A DNA stretch of 64,000 bases from Bifidobacterium pullorum DSM 20433 (lineage in GTDB: Bacteria; Actinomycetota; Actinomycetes; Actinomycetales; Bifidobacteriaceae), in assembly GCF_000771405.1 (NCBI RefSeq), contig NZ_JDUI01000007.1:124001-188000 (forward strand), written 5' to 3'. Positions 54,204-61,862 of this stretch are shown here, one piece after another; the first letter of the stretch is position 1, and each line of letters starts with the position of its first letter. The translations under genes were made by a program, and so were the position numbers. The notes below the pieces were generated by a model. The model searched no databases. It worked only from the letters and a program-made list of their open reading frames with translations, and was not told where the DNA came from.

Positions 54204-54974
54204 ATGCCAAACGCATATTCCCGCGCCGCCAAGGCGCATGACAACACCGATGGAATCCGTCTGCAGAAGCTGCTGGCCCAGGCTGGATTCGGTTCACGAC
54301 GCAAATGCGAGGAGATCATCCTCGACGGTCGTGTGGAGGTCGACGGCGAACTGGTGACCGAGCTGGGCACCCGCGTCGATCCCAAGAAGCAGCAGGTCCG
54401 CGTCGATGGATCGCGCGTCAGGATCAATCCGAACCACGTCACGCTCGCCCTGAACAAGCCCCGCAAGGTGCTCAGCACCATGGACGACCCAAAGGGCCGC
54501 TACACGTTGCGCGACATCGTCGGGGACAAGTACGAGCGCATCTTCCACATGGGCCGTCTCGACTATGATTCCGAGGGCCTGATCCTCATGACGAACGACG
54601 GCGAACTCAGCCAGCACGTCATGCACCCCAAGTACGAGGTCGCCAAGACCTACATCGCCACGCTCGAAGGCAAGATCGGCGGCAACGTGTGCCGCCGTCT
54701 GGTCTCCCAGGGCGTGCAGCTCGACGACGGTTGGATCAAGCTCGACCACTGCGCCATCCTGGATTCCAACCGCGACACCACGCTGGTCAAGGTGGTGCTG
54801 CACTCGGGCAAGAACCGTGTGGTCCGCCGCATCTTCGGCGCCGTCGGGTTCCCCGTCAAGCGTCTGGTGCGCACGCAGATCGGCCCGATCAAGCTGGGCG
54901 ATCTGAAACCCGGATCCTACCGCGTGCTCTCGCAGACCGAGGTGCGCTCGCTCTCGAAGGAGGTCGGACTGTGA
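54204..54974 (+). CDS. rluB: RluB/RsuA family pseudouridine synthase
   Basis: A 256-residue protein. An S4 RNA-binding domain (about 15-60, [18 protein letters not shown]) precedes the catalytic domain with [17 protein letters not shown], whose Asp attacks uridine. It modifies ribosomal RNA, probably 23S. ATG 54204 after GGGAGAACG. Its stop overlaps the start of cmk-der (GTGA), as often seen in Gram-positives where rluB-cmk-der are linked. Confidence 0.94.
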   Translation: MPNAYSRAAKAHDNTDGIRLQKLLAQAGFGSRRKCEEIILDGRVEVDGELVTELGTRVDPKKQQVRVDGSRVRINPNHVTLALNKPRKVLSTMDDPKGRYTLRDIVGDKYERIFHMGRLDYDSEGLILMTNDGELSQHVMHPKYEVAKTYIATLEGKIGGNVCRRLVSQGVQLDDGWIKLDHCAILDSNRDTTLVKVVLHSGKNRVVRRIFGAVGFPVKRLVRTQIGPIKLGDLKPGSYRVLSQTEVRSLSKEVGL

Positions 54975-57100
54975 TCCGTGTAGCCATCGACGGTCCCGCA
55001 GGCGTCGGCAAGTCGTCCACGTCCAAGGCGCTGGCCCGCCATTTCGGGTTCGCCTATCTGGATACCGGCGCGATGTACCGCGCCTGCGCCTGGTGGTGCA
55101 TGCAGCGGGGCATCGATCTGGATGCCGAGCAGGTGGACGAGCAGCTGGTCACCGAAACGGTGGCTGAGTTCTTCACCGAAGGCCATTTCGATATCGGCGT
55201 CGACCCGTCCGATCCCAAGGTGTTGGCCGACGGCGAGGACATCAGCGCCGCCATCCGCGCCTCCGAAGTCTCCTCGCATGTGTCGAAGGTCTCGAACATC
55301 ATCCCGGTCCGTCACGTGCTGATCGCCGCGCAGCGCGCCTACATCGCGCGTGAGAACGCCGAGGATTCGTTCTCCGGCGGCGCGGGCATCGTGGCCGAGG
55401 GCCGCGACATCACCACGGTGGTGGCCCCGGACGCTGAGGTGCGCGTGCTGCTGACCGCCCGCGAGGAGGTGCGGCAGGCCCGCCGTACCGGGCAGGCCGC
55501 CAAGGGCGTCGGCGGCGAGGACGTGGCCGCGCGCGACCGCGCCGATTCGAAGGTCACGAGCTTCCTGGAGGCCGCCGACGGCGTGATGACCGTCGACAAC
55601 TCCGATATGGACTTCGACGAGACCCTGGCCGTGCTCGTGCATATCGTCGAGGACGCGATCGAGGAACAGGAGTACGAACGGTATGCCGCGAACCTGAGCG
55701 GCTACGAGCTCGACGAGGGCGACGAGGCGCTGATCGACGGCTCCGCGTTCGACGACCGGTCCGTGGCGTACACGCCGAAGGCCGTGGGCGTGCTGGCGAT
55801 TGTGGGCCGGCCGAACGTGGGCAAGTCCACGCTGGTCAACCGTGTGCTGGGCCGCCGCGCCGCCGTGGTGGAGGATACGCCGGGCGTGACGCGCGACCGC
55901 GTCAGCTATGACGCCGAATGGGCGGGCACCGACTTCAAACTCGTCGACACCGGCGGTTGGGAGGCCGACGTCGAGGGCATCGACTCCGCCATCGCCTCGC
56001 AGGCGCAGATCGCCGTGCAGCTGTCCGACGCCGTGGTGCTCGTGGTCGACGGACAGGTGGGGCTGACGGCCACCGACGAGCGCATCGTGAAGATGCTGCG
56101 CGCCTCCGGCAAGCCGGTGACGCTGGCCGTGAACAAGGTCGACGACCGCGAAAGCGAATACATGGCAGCCGAATTCTGGAAGCTCGGCCTGGGCGAGCCG
56201 TATCCGGTCTCGGCCATGCACGGCAGGGGAGTGGGCGATCTGCTCGACGCCGCACTCGACAATCTGAAGAAGGCGGAGAAGACCTCCGGGTTCCTGACGC
56301 CATCGCATCTGCGCCGCGTGGCGCTGGTCGGCCGACCGAACGTCGGCAAGTCGTCGCTGCTCAACCAGCTGGCGCACGAGCAGCGCGCGGTGGTCAACGA
56401 TCTGGCGGGCACCACGCGTGATCCGGTCGACGAAGTGGTGAACGTGGACGGCGAGGACTGGCTGTTCATCGATACGGCCGGCATCAAGCGCCGTCTGCAC
56501 AAGGTGTCGGGCGCCGACTACTATTCGTCGCTGCGCACGCAGGCCGCCATCGAACGCGCCGAGCTGGCGCTGGTCCTGTTCGATGCCTCGCAGCCGATCT
56601 CCGACCAGGATCTGAAGGTGATGAGCCAGGCCGTGGACGCCGGCCGCGCGATCGTGCTGGTGTTCAACAAGTGGGACGCGATGGACGAGTTCGACAAGCA
56701 GCGTCTGGAACGCCTGTGGATCACCGAATTCGACCGCGTGACCTGGGCGCAGCGCGTGAACCTGTCGGCCAAGACTGGCTGGCATACGAACCGTCTGGCC
56801 TCGGCCATGCGCAAGGCGTTGGAGTCCTGGGACCAGCGTGTGCCCACCGGCAAGCTCAACGCGTTCCTGGGCCGCGTGCAAGCCGCGCATCCGCATCCGC
56901 TGCGTGGCGGCAAGCAGCCGCGCATCCTGTTCGCCACGCAGGCCTCGAACCGCCCGCCGCGCTTCGTGATCTTCGCCACCGGGTTCCTGGAGCACGGCTA
57001 CCGCCGCTATCTGGAACGCTCGCTGCGTGAGGAGTTCGGCTTCGAGGGCACCCCGATCCAGATCTCGGTGAACATCCGAGAGAAGAAGCGCCGCAAGTAG
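54971..57100 (+). CDS. cmk-der: Cytidylate kinase fused to GTPase Der
   Basis: A 709-residue fusion. Residues 1-230 are cytidylate kinase: [11 protein letters not shown]-loop, LDTGAMYRA, and GRDITTVV. A short acidic linker covers 231-270. Residues 271-709 are Der with two GTPase domains (GRPNVGKST at 279 and GRPNVGKSS at 454, each with NKxD) and a C-terminal KH-like domain. Cmk makes CDP/dCDP; Der aids 50S ribosome assembly. Cmk and Der are usually separate neighbours; the fusion is known from Bifidobacterium and a few relatives. GTG 54971 inside the rluB stop. No intact boundary codon between the halves is seen. Confidence 0.96.
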   Translation: MIRVAIDGPAGVGKSSTSKALARHFGFAYLDTGAMYRACAWWCMQRGIDLDAEQVDEQLVTETVAEFFTEGHFDIGVDPSDPKVLADGEDISAAIRASEVSSHVSKVSNIIPVRHVLIAAQRAYIARENAEDSFSGGAGIVAEGRDITTVVAPDAEVRVLLTAREEVRQARRTGQAAKGVGGEDVAARDRADSKVTSFLEAADGVMTVDNSDMDFDETLAVLVHIVEDAIEEQEYERYAANLSGYELDEGDEALIDGSAFDDRSVAYTPKAVGVLAIVGRPNVGKSTLVNRVLGRRAAVVEDTPGVTRDRVSYDAEWAGTDFKLVDTGGWEADVEGIDSAIASQAQIAVQLSDAVVLVVDGQVGLTATDERIVKMLRASGKPVTLAVNKVDDRESEYMAAEFWKLGLGEPYPVSAMHGRGVGDLLDAALDNLKKAEKTSGFLTPSHLRRVALVGRPNVGKSSLLNQLAHEQRAVVNDLAGTTRDPVDEVVNVDGEDWLFIDTAGIKRRLHKVSGADYYSSLRTQAAIERAELALVLFDASQPISDQDLKVMSQAVDAGRAIVLVFNKWDAMDEFDKQRLERLWITEFDRVTWAQRVNLSAKTGWHTNRLASAMRKALESWDQRVPTGKLNAFLGRVQAAHPHPLRGGKQPRILFATQASNRPPRFVIFATGFLEHGYRRYLERSLREEFGFEGTPIQISVNIREKKRRK

Positions 57101-57180
57101 GCTCAGGAGCTGCGCGACGCGCCACGATTTGGCTTATACGGGTTTCGTGGTAAGCTGTCCTCTTGTGCGAAAGCACAGTT

Positions 57181-57254
<74 letters not shown>

Positions 57255-57259
57255 CAATT

Positions 57260-57290
57260 AGGGTGGAAACCATCAGGTTTCCACCCTTTT
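57260..57290 (+). terminator. Terminator after tRNA-Pro
   Basis: AGGGTGGAAACC-ATCA-GGTTTCCACCCT is a perfect 12-bp stem with TTTT and a second TTTT shortly after. Confidence 0.95.
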
Positions 57291-57429
57291 GCTTTTCGGA
57301 CGCGTGGTCGGATGCGTTCCAGCTACACGGCCTCTACAGGAACCCCGGCCACATGGCCTACAGGAACCAAACCGTTGCGCTACGCGCAAAGCCCACCACC
57401 ACTTAAACTTCAACACGCCCGACCTCTGC

Positions 57430-57523
57430 GGACTCTGACACATCGTGACCGTGATCTAATCATCAAAACGGCGTTATTCCGCCGATCCTGAAAAGTGTCA
57501 CGGTCACAAAAGTGTCAGAGTCC
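57430..57523. repeat. MITE-like inverted repeat element
   Basis: A 94-bp element bounded by perfect 12-bp inverted ends, GGACTCTGACAC and GTGTCAGAGTCC. Next inside, GTGACCGTGA and TCACGGTCAC are perfect 10-bp arms. In the centre CGGCG and CGCCG pair. The whole folds into one long hairpin. Its left half matches the repeats at 43.1 and 44.6 kb. No open frame and no clear target duplication are seen. Earlier in the gap, GGCCTCTACAGGAACC (57329) and GGCCTACAGGAACC (57355) repeat. Confidence 0.65.
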
Positions 57524-57580
57524 AGAGAATCCGCGCATGTCGCGCCCATGGACACCGCTCTGCGGCATCAGTTTCAGACA

Positions 57581-57640
57581 ACTTGTCCACTGACGGTAGA
57601 GATTGTCCACTGGCGGTAGCGATAGTCCACTGGCGGTAGA
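57581..57640. repeat. Three 20-bp tandem repeats
   Basis: Units starting at 57581, 57601 and 57621 follow GATTGTCCACTGGCGGTAGC with few changes. There are no spacers, so this is not a CRISPR. Similar short tandem repeats occur near IS21-family ends and in iteron-type sites; neither can be shown here. Confidence 0.7.
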
Positions 57641-57900
57641 TTCCGGTTTCGTATCCCCATTGCACGTCGACATGCAGAACCCATCCACATAAAGGTCAAC
57701 GACGATAGGACCCGAACACAGGACAAAGGCATCACCAATACGGCGGGTTTTCGGGCCGACACAATATGCGTTGGCGCTGTCCACTTGCCGATGGGCAAGT
57801 ATTTGGTGACGAAACAACACGTGACTTCGAACACGGCCGTACCGCGAAACACGTTCCGTCCGCCCCGCCATCGCAACACATCCGCAGGCTCTTCACCTAT
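57641..57900. other. Low-GC gap, possibly a decayed insertion
   Basis: This stretch is poorer in GC than its neighbours. Two overlapping minus-strand frames (about 100 and 118 residues) run through it, but neither has a family I recognise, a ribosome site or steady codon bias. A remnant of an inserted element beside tRNA-Pro is the simplest reading. From 57900 to 58004 there is the leader of the UDP-glucose pyrophosphorylase gene. Confidence 0.35.
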
Positions 57901-58004
57901 TGTTCACCCGGCACGGGGGCGAGAACGCCGCCATGCCCACGTCGTGCGGCTAGACTGTTGAGATATTGGTTACGCACAACAGCTCCGAGGAAAGGGTAGG
58001 GGAC

Positions 58005-59435
58005 GTGAGCGACGTATTCGAGCATTCGGCCGAGAAGATGAAGGCCAACGGCATGAGCGACACGGCGGTCGCCCAGTTCAAGCGGCTGTACGACGTCTGG
58101 CGCCATGAGGAGGCCAGCAGCTGGATTCGCGAGGATGACGTGGAGCCGCTGACCGGCGTGCCCAGCTTCCACGATGTCTACAAGACCATCGACCACGACA
58201 AGGCGGTCGACGCCTTTGCCAAGACGGCGTTCCTCAAGCTCAACGGCGGTCTGGGCACCTCGATGGGCCTGGAATGCGCCAAGTCGCTGCTGCCGGTGCG
58301 CCGCCACAAGGCCAAGCAGATGCGCTTCATCGACATCATCATCGGCCAGGTGGTCACGGCCCGCACCCGGTTAGACGTCAAGCTGCCGCTGACGTTGATG
58401 AACTCGTTCCGCACCTCAGAGGACACGATGAAGGTGCTCAAGGCCAACCGTCGCTTCGTGCAGAACGATGTGCCGATGGAGATCATCCAGCATGTCGAGC
58501 CGAAGATCGTGGCCGAGACCGGCGACCCCGTATCGTTCCCCGAGAATCCCGATCTCGAATGGTGCCCGCCGGGCCACGGCGACCTGTACTCCACGATCTG
58601 GGAGTCCGGTCTGCTGGACATTCTGGAGGAGCAGGGCTTCCAGTACCTGTTCATCTCCAATTCCGACAATCTGGGCGCACGCCCCTCGCGTACGCTCGCC
58701 CAGCATTTCGAGAACACGGGCGCGCCGTTCATGGTGGAGGTGGCCACCCGCACCTACGCCGACCGCAAGGGCGGACACATCGTGCGCGACAAGGCGACCG
58801 GCCGGCTGCTGCTGCGTGAGATGAGCCAGGTGCACGACGACGACAAGGCGGCCGCGCAGGACATCGCGAAGCACCCGTATTTCAACACCAACAGCATCTG
58901 GGTGCGCATCGACGCGTTGAAGGCCAAGCTCGCCGAATACGACGGCGTGCTGCCGCTACCGGTGATTCGCAACTTCAAGACCGTGGACCCCACCGATCCC
59001 GACACCGAAAAGGTCGTGCAGCTGGAGACGGCGATGGGCGCGGCCATCAGCCTGTTCGACGGCGCCATCTGCGTGCAGGTGGACCGCATGCGCTTCCTGC
59101 CGGTCAAGACCACCAACGACCTGTTCATCATGCGGTCGGACCGTTTCCACCTGACCGACACCTATGAGATGGAGGACGGCAACTACATCTTCCCGAACGT
59201 GGACCTTGACCCGCGCTACTACAAGAACATCAACGACTTCAACGAGCGGTTCCCGTACTCGGTGCCGTCGCTGGCCGCCGCCAACTCGGTGACGGTCCGC
59301 GGCGACTGGACCTTCGGACAGAACGTCATCATGTTCGCCGACGCCACACTCGAGGATACGGGACGACCCAGCTACGTGCCCAACGGCGAATACGTGGGAC
59401 CGCAAGGCATCGAGCCGGACGATTGGGCGTTCTGA
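58005..59435 (+). CDS. ugpA: UTP-glucose-1-phosphate uridylyltransferase (eukaryote-type UDPGP family)
   Basis: A 476-residue protein. LNGGLGTSMGLECAKSLL is the nucleotide-binding loop of the PF01704 (eukaryote-type) UDPGP family, not the shorter GalU type. FISNSDNLGA, KGGHIV and the C-terminal beta-helix (VTVRGDWTFGQNVIMFADA) follow. It makes UDP-glucose for the Leloir pathway and for galactose and milk-sugar use in bifidobacteria. GTG 58005 with AGGGGAC upstream; an in-frame start at 57966 is possible but weaker. Confidence 0.95.
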   Translation: MSDVFEHSAEKMKANGMSDTAVAQFKRLYDVWRHEEASSWIREDDVEPLTGVPSFHDVYKTIDHDKAVDAFAKTAFLKLNGGLGTSMGLECAKSLLPVRRHKAKQMRFIDIIIGQVVTARTRLDVKLPLTLMNSFRTSEDTMKVLKANRRFVQNDVPMEIIQHVEPKIVAETGDPVSFPENPDLEWCPPGHGDLYSTIWESGLLDILEEQGFQYLFISNSDNLGARPSRTLAQHFENTGAPFMVEVATRTYADRKGGHIVRDKATGRLLLREMSQVHDDDKAAAQDIAKHPYFNTNSIWVRIDALKAKLAEYDGVLPLPVIRNFKTVDPTDPDTEKVVQLETAMGAAISLFDGAICVQVDRMRFLPVKTTNDLFIMRSDRFHLTDTYEMEDGNYIFPNVDLDPRYYKNINDFNERFPYSVPSLAAANSVTVRGDWTFGQNVIMFADATLEDTGRPSYVPNGEYVGPQGIEPDDWAF

Positions 59436-59461
59436 CCCCACCGCGGACAAGAAAACGCCAC

Positions 59462-59506
59462 TATTTTCAGAAAATACGCCCGAACGGAGTAAAAACACTC
59501 TAATAT
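59462..59506 (+). promoter_or_regulatory. Palindrome and -10 upstream of the WYL regulator
   Basis: TATTTT-CAG-AAAATA is a perfect palindrome at 59462-59476. TAATAT at 59501-59506 is a good -10 with no clear -35, and the palindrome centre is about 34 bases upstream of it. This is a typical place for a regulator, possibly the WYL protein itself. Confidence 0.5.
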
Positions 59507-59568
59507 GGAACAAGGTGTGCGGTAACGCGCATACCTACATACAGGACTCTAACGAACCGTGAGGACGA

Positions 59569-61497
59569 ATGGCAGAGGGTAGCAACGGAAGACGTCGTTT
59601 CTCCGACAAATGGGGCAAGCACGAGCTTGACGTGCTGGCTGTGCTGTCGTCAGCCTTCCCGCAATGGCTGACCTCCCGTCAGATCGCGCAGCGAGTCAAG
59701 GCGTACGCCGACTCCTACGGGGAGTTGGCCGATCAGGCGGCCAAGGCCGCGTTCGCCAAGCAGTTCCAGCGCGACCGCGCCAAGCTCGCCGCCATGGGCA
59801 TCGCCATCGAATCGCGCCAGCCGGAGTATTCGTCGAAGTCGGAAGGTCAGGATTTCGCGTCCTACCGTCTGCAGTTGGGCGACGACCCCCGCATCCGCCT
59901 GCGTTTCGCGCAGGAGGATCTGCCGATTCTGGCTGCCGCCAACTATCTGGCCCGCTCGATGTCGATCTCCTCGGCCCCCTCGCAGCAGCAGATGCAGCAG
60001 CATGCCTCCCGCACCGCGCCGCGCGTGCCGCAGACCCCCATCCCCGGACTGGGACTGGACTCGATCGCGCCGGGACTCGGGACGCAGGCGATTCCCGAAG
60101 CGCTGGTGAAGGTCATTGATTCGCGACGTTTCGCGGCGACCATCGACGTCGACGGGGAACTGCTCAACGTCGCCTACACCGATTCCGATGATCTGGCCAT
60201 GTTCGTGCTGCAACACCCCGGTGCCACCATCGTCAGCCCGCAGGAGGCTGTGGACGCCTTCCACCGTCGCCTCAACGCGGCGGCGCAGTTCCAGCTTGCC
60301 GACGAATCGGTCAGCCCCGCCACGGCCACCGTGGTCTCCCCGTCCATCAGCCGCCAGTCGGACCAGGACGAGGACGATCCCGAGCAGATGGCCGCGAACC
60401 AGAAGAAGAGCGCCTCGTTCCAGACCGGCAGCGAGGTCGACCGCCGTCTGCGGCTGATGCTGTTCCTGTCGGCGCACCTGGGGGAGGAGTTCTCCCTGGC
60501 CGAGCTGGCCGAACGCTTCATCGGCACCCCGAAGAACGAGGATGAGCGGCGCAAGCATATCGCCACCATCCACAAGGACATCAACACCCTGACCACGGTT
60601 TCCGACGACGGCGAGATGGCCGGCAGCCAGTTCTTCGACATCGACTGGTCGCTGCTGGATTCCGAAGGCATCGTGTCCGCCACGAACTCCCTGGGCCTGG
60701 AACGGCTGGCTGGCATCTCCCCGCAGTATCTGAGCATGCTGACGGCCTCGGTCAACTATCTGGCGCATTCGCCGCTGCTGCCGGACGACCAGCGCGCCAA
60801 GGCGGATTCGCTGTTCCACAGGCTGCGCCGGTATGTGGAGCCGGGGGAGATCCCATGGCTGAGCCTGACCGGATACGAGGTGGAACCGCACAGCTTCTCG
60901 GTCGTCAAGCGCGCGATCTCCACCGATTCCCTGCTCGATATGGAGTATACGGACGGTTCGGGCCGCACCCGCCGCAAGCTGGTGGCCCCGGCCAAGATCT
61001 TCGTGGACGAGGGAGCGTACTACACGGCCGTGTGGACCGATGTGGCCGACGCCGCCCCCAAGGACAAACTCAAGTATGTCAAGAAGGACATGACGATCAA
61101 CAAGGCCACCGGCCAGCCCCGAATCTGGCAGACGCTGCGTCTGGCCCGCATCGAGCGCGCCGAACTGGTCAAGCCCACGCAGAAGGTCGATATTCCCGAT
61201 GTGCCGGTCAGCGAGCTGCGCAAGTGGAATTTCGACAACGGCACCCCCGCGGTGTTCATCACCGACCAGCCGCATCTGCCGTTCATCAAGACCCTGCCCG
61301 GCGCCACGGTGGAAAGCTGCGGCTCGGGCGAGAAGGTGCATCTGACGGTGTCCTCCGACTCCTGGTTCGTGGCCTTCTGCATCTCCCATGCCCGGCATAT
61401 CCTGGCCGTCGCGCCGGAGACGCTGCGCACGATGATCATCGCCCGCGCGCAGCGTGAGCTCAGCGTCGGTCATCACGACGAGCCCTCGCAGCAGTAG
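59569..61497 (+). CDS. PafB/PafC-like fused HTH-WYL transcription regulator
   Basis: A 642-residue protein with two copies of the PafB/C plan. The first half starts with a winged helix (about 15-60) and a degenerate WYL region (about 170-240). After an Asp/Glu/Gln-rich linker (about 255-290) a second winged helix (about 295-345) and WYL domain follow, including LDMEYTDGSGRTRRK and a WCX-like C-terminus. In Actinobacteria PafB and PafC form a heterodimer that drives the LexA-independent DNA-damage response; fused forms are known. The context (small membrane protein, then HelY-type helicase) matches the pafBC-tatA-tatC-helY locus without tatC. GTGAGG precedes the ATG. Confidence 0.85.
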   Translation: MAEGSNGRRRFSDKWGKHELDVLAVLSSAFPQWLTSRQIAQRVKAYADSYGELADQAAKAAFAKQFQRDRAKLAAMGIAIESRQPEYSSKSEGQDFASYRLQLGDDPRIRLRFAQEDLPILAAANYLARSMSISSAPSQQQMQQHASRTAPRVPQTPIPGLGLDSIAPGLGTQAIPEALVKVIDSRRFAATIDVDGELLNVAYTDSDDLAMFVLQHPGATIVSPQEAVDAFHRRLNAAAQFQLADESVSPATATVVSPSISRQSDQDEDDPEQMAANQKKSASFQTGSEVDRRLRLMLFLSAHLGEEFSLAELAERFIGTPKNEDERRKHIATIHKDINTLTTVSDDGEMAGSQFFDIDWSLLDSEGIVSATNSLGLERLAGISPQYLSMLTASVNYLAHSPLLPDDQRAKADSLFHRLRRYVEPGEIPWLSLTGYEVEPHSFSVVKRAISTDSLLDMEYTDGSGRTRRKLVAPAKIFVDEGAYYTAVWTDVADAAPKDKLKYVKKDMTINKATGQPRIWQTLRLARIERAELVKPTQKVDIPDVPVSELRKWNFDNGTPAVFITDQPHLPFIKTLPGATVESCGSGEKVHLTVSSDSWFVAFCISHARHILAVAPETLRTMIIARAQRELSVGHHDEPSQQ

Positions 61498-61507
61498 GGG
61501 AATTGTC

Positions 61508-61828
61508 ATGCCGTGGTGGATCTGGCTGCTGTTGGTGCTGTTCATGCTGGTGATGCTTCTCGCCGGTCTGGGGTACGCCGCATGGCACCTGTGGAAGGGG
61601 TTCCGCAAGGTCGCCGACACCGGAGCGGTCATCGGCGAGCATATGGCGGCCTTCGATGACGTTGCCGCGTCTTCGGAACCGGATATGGCGCCCGCGTTCA
61701 CCCAACCGTTGCGTGCCACCATGGACCGATACAGCGACGCGCACGCCGACGTCATCCGCCGACGGGCGGGCAAACGCGAGCGTCATGTCGAGGCGTGGTC
61801 GCGCTGGCGTCGATTCAACAACGACTGA
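61508..61828 (+). CDS. Small single-span membrane protein in the TatA position
   Basis: A 106-residue protein. A Trp-rich start (MPWWIWLLLVLFMLVMLLAG) forms one membrane helix, followed by a charged cytoplasmic tail with Arg-rich end. It sits where tatA stands in other Actinobacteria, but it lacks the TatA FG hinge after the helix and an amphipathic helix pattern, and no tatC follows. I do not assign a function. AGGGGA lies before the ATG at 61508; it starts 10 bases after the WYL gene and 34 bases before the helicase. Confidence 0.75.
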   Translation: MPWWIWLLLVLFMLVMLLAGLGYAAWHLWKGFRKVADTGAVIGEHMAAFDDVAASSEPDMAPAFTQPLRATMDRYSDAHADVIRRRAGKRERHVEAWSRWRRFNND

Positions 61829-61862
61829 GAACGATTGAGACAGAACGGAGCACGGTTTCACC

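Noticed and set aside
57581-57640. CRISPR-like array
   Set aside because: Three 20-bp units are head to tail with no spacers, and no cas genes are nearby.
57515-57879. Protein gene on the minus strand in the ugpA upstream gap
   Set aside because: Two frames overlap, both run through the tandem repeats or inverted repeat, and neither shows conserved motifs; recorded only as possible decay.
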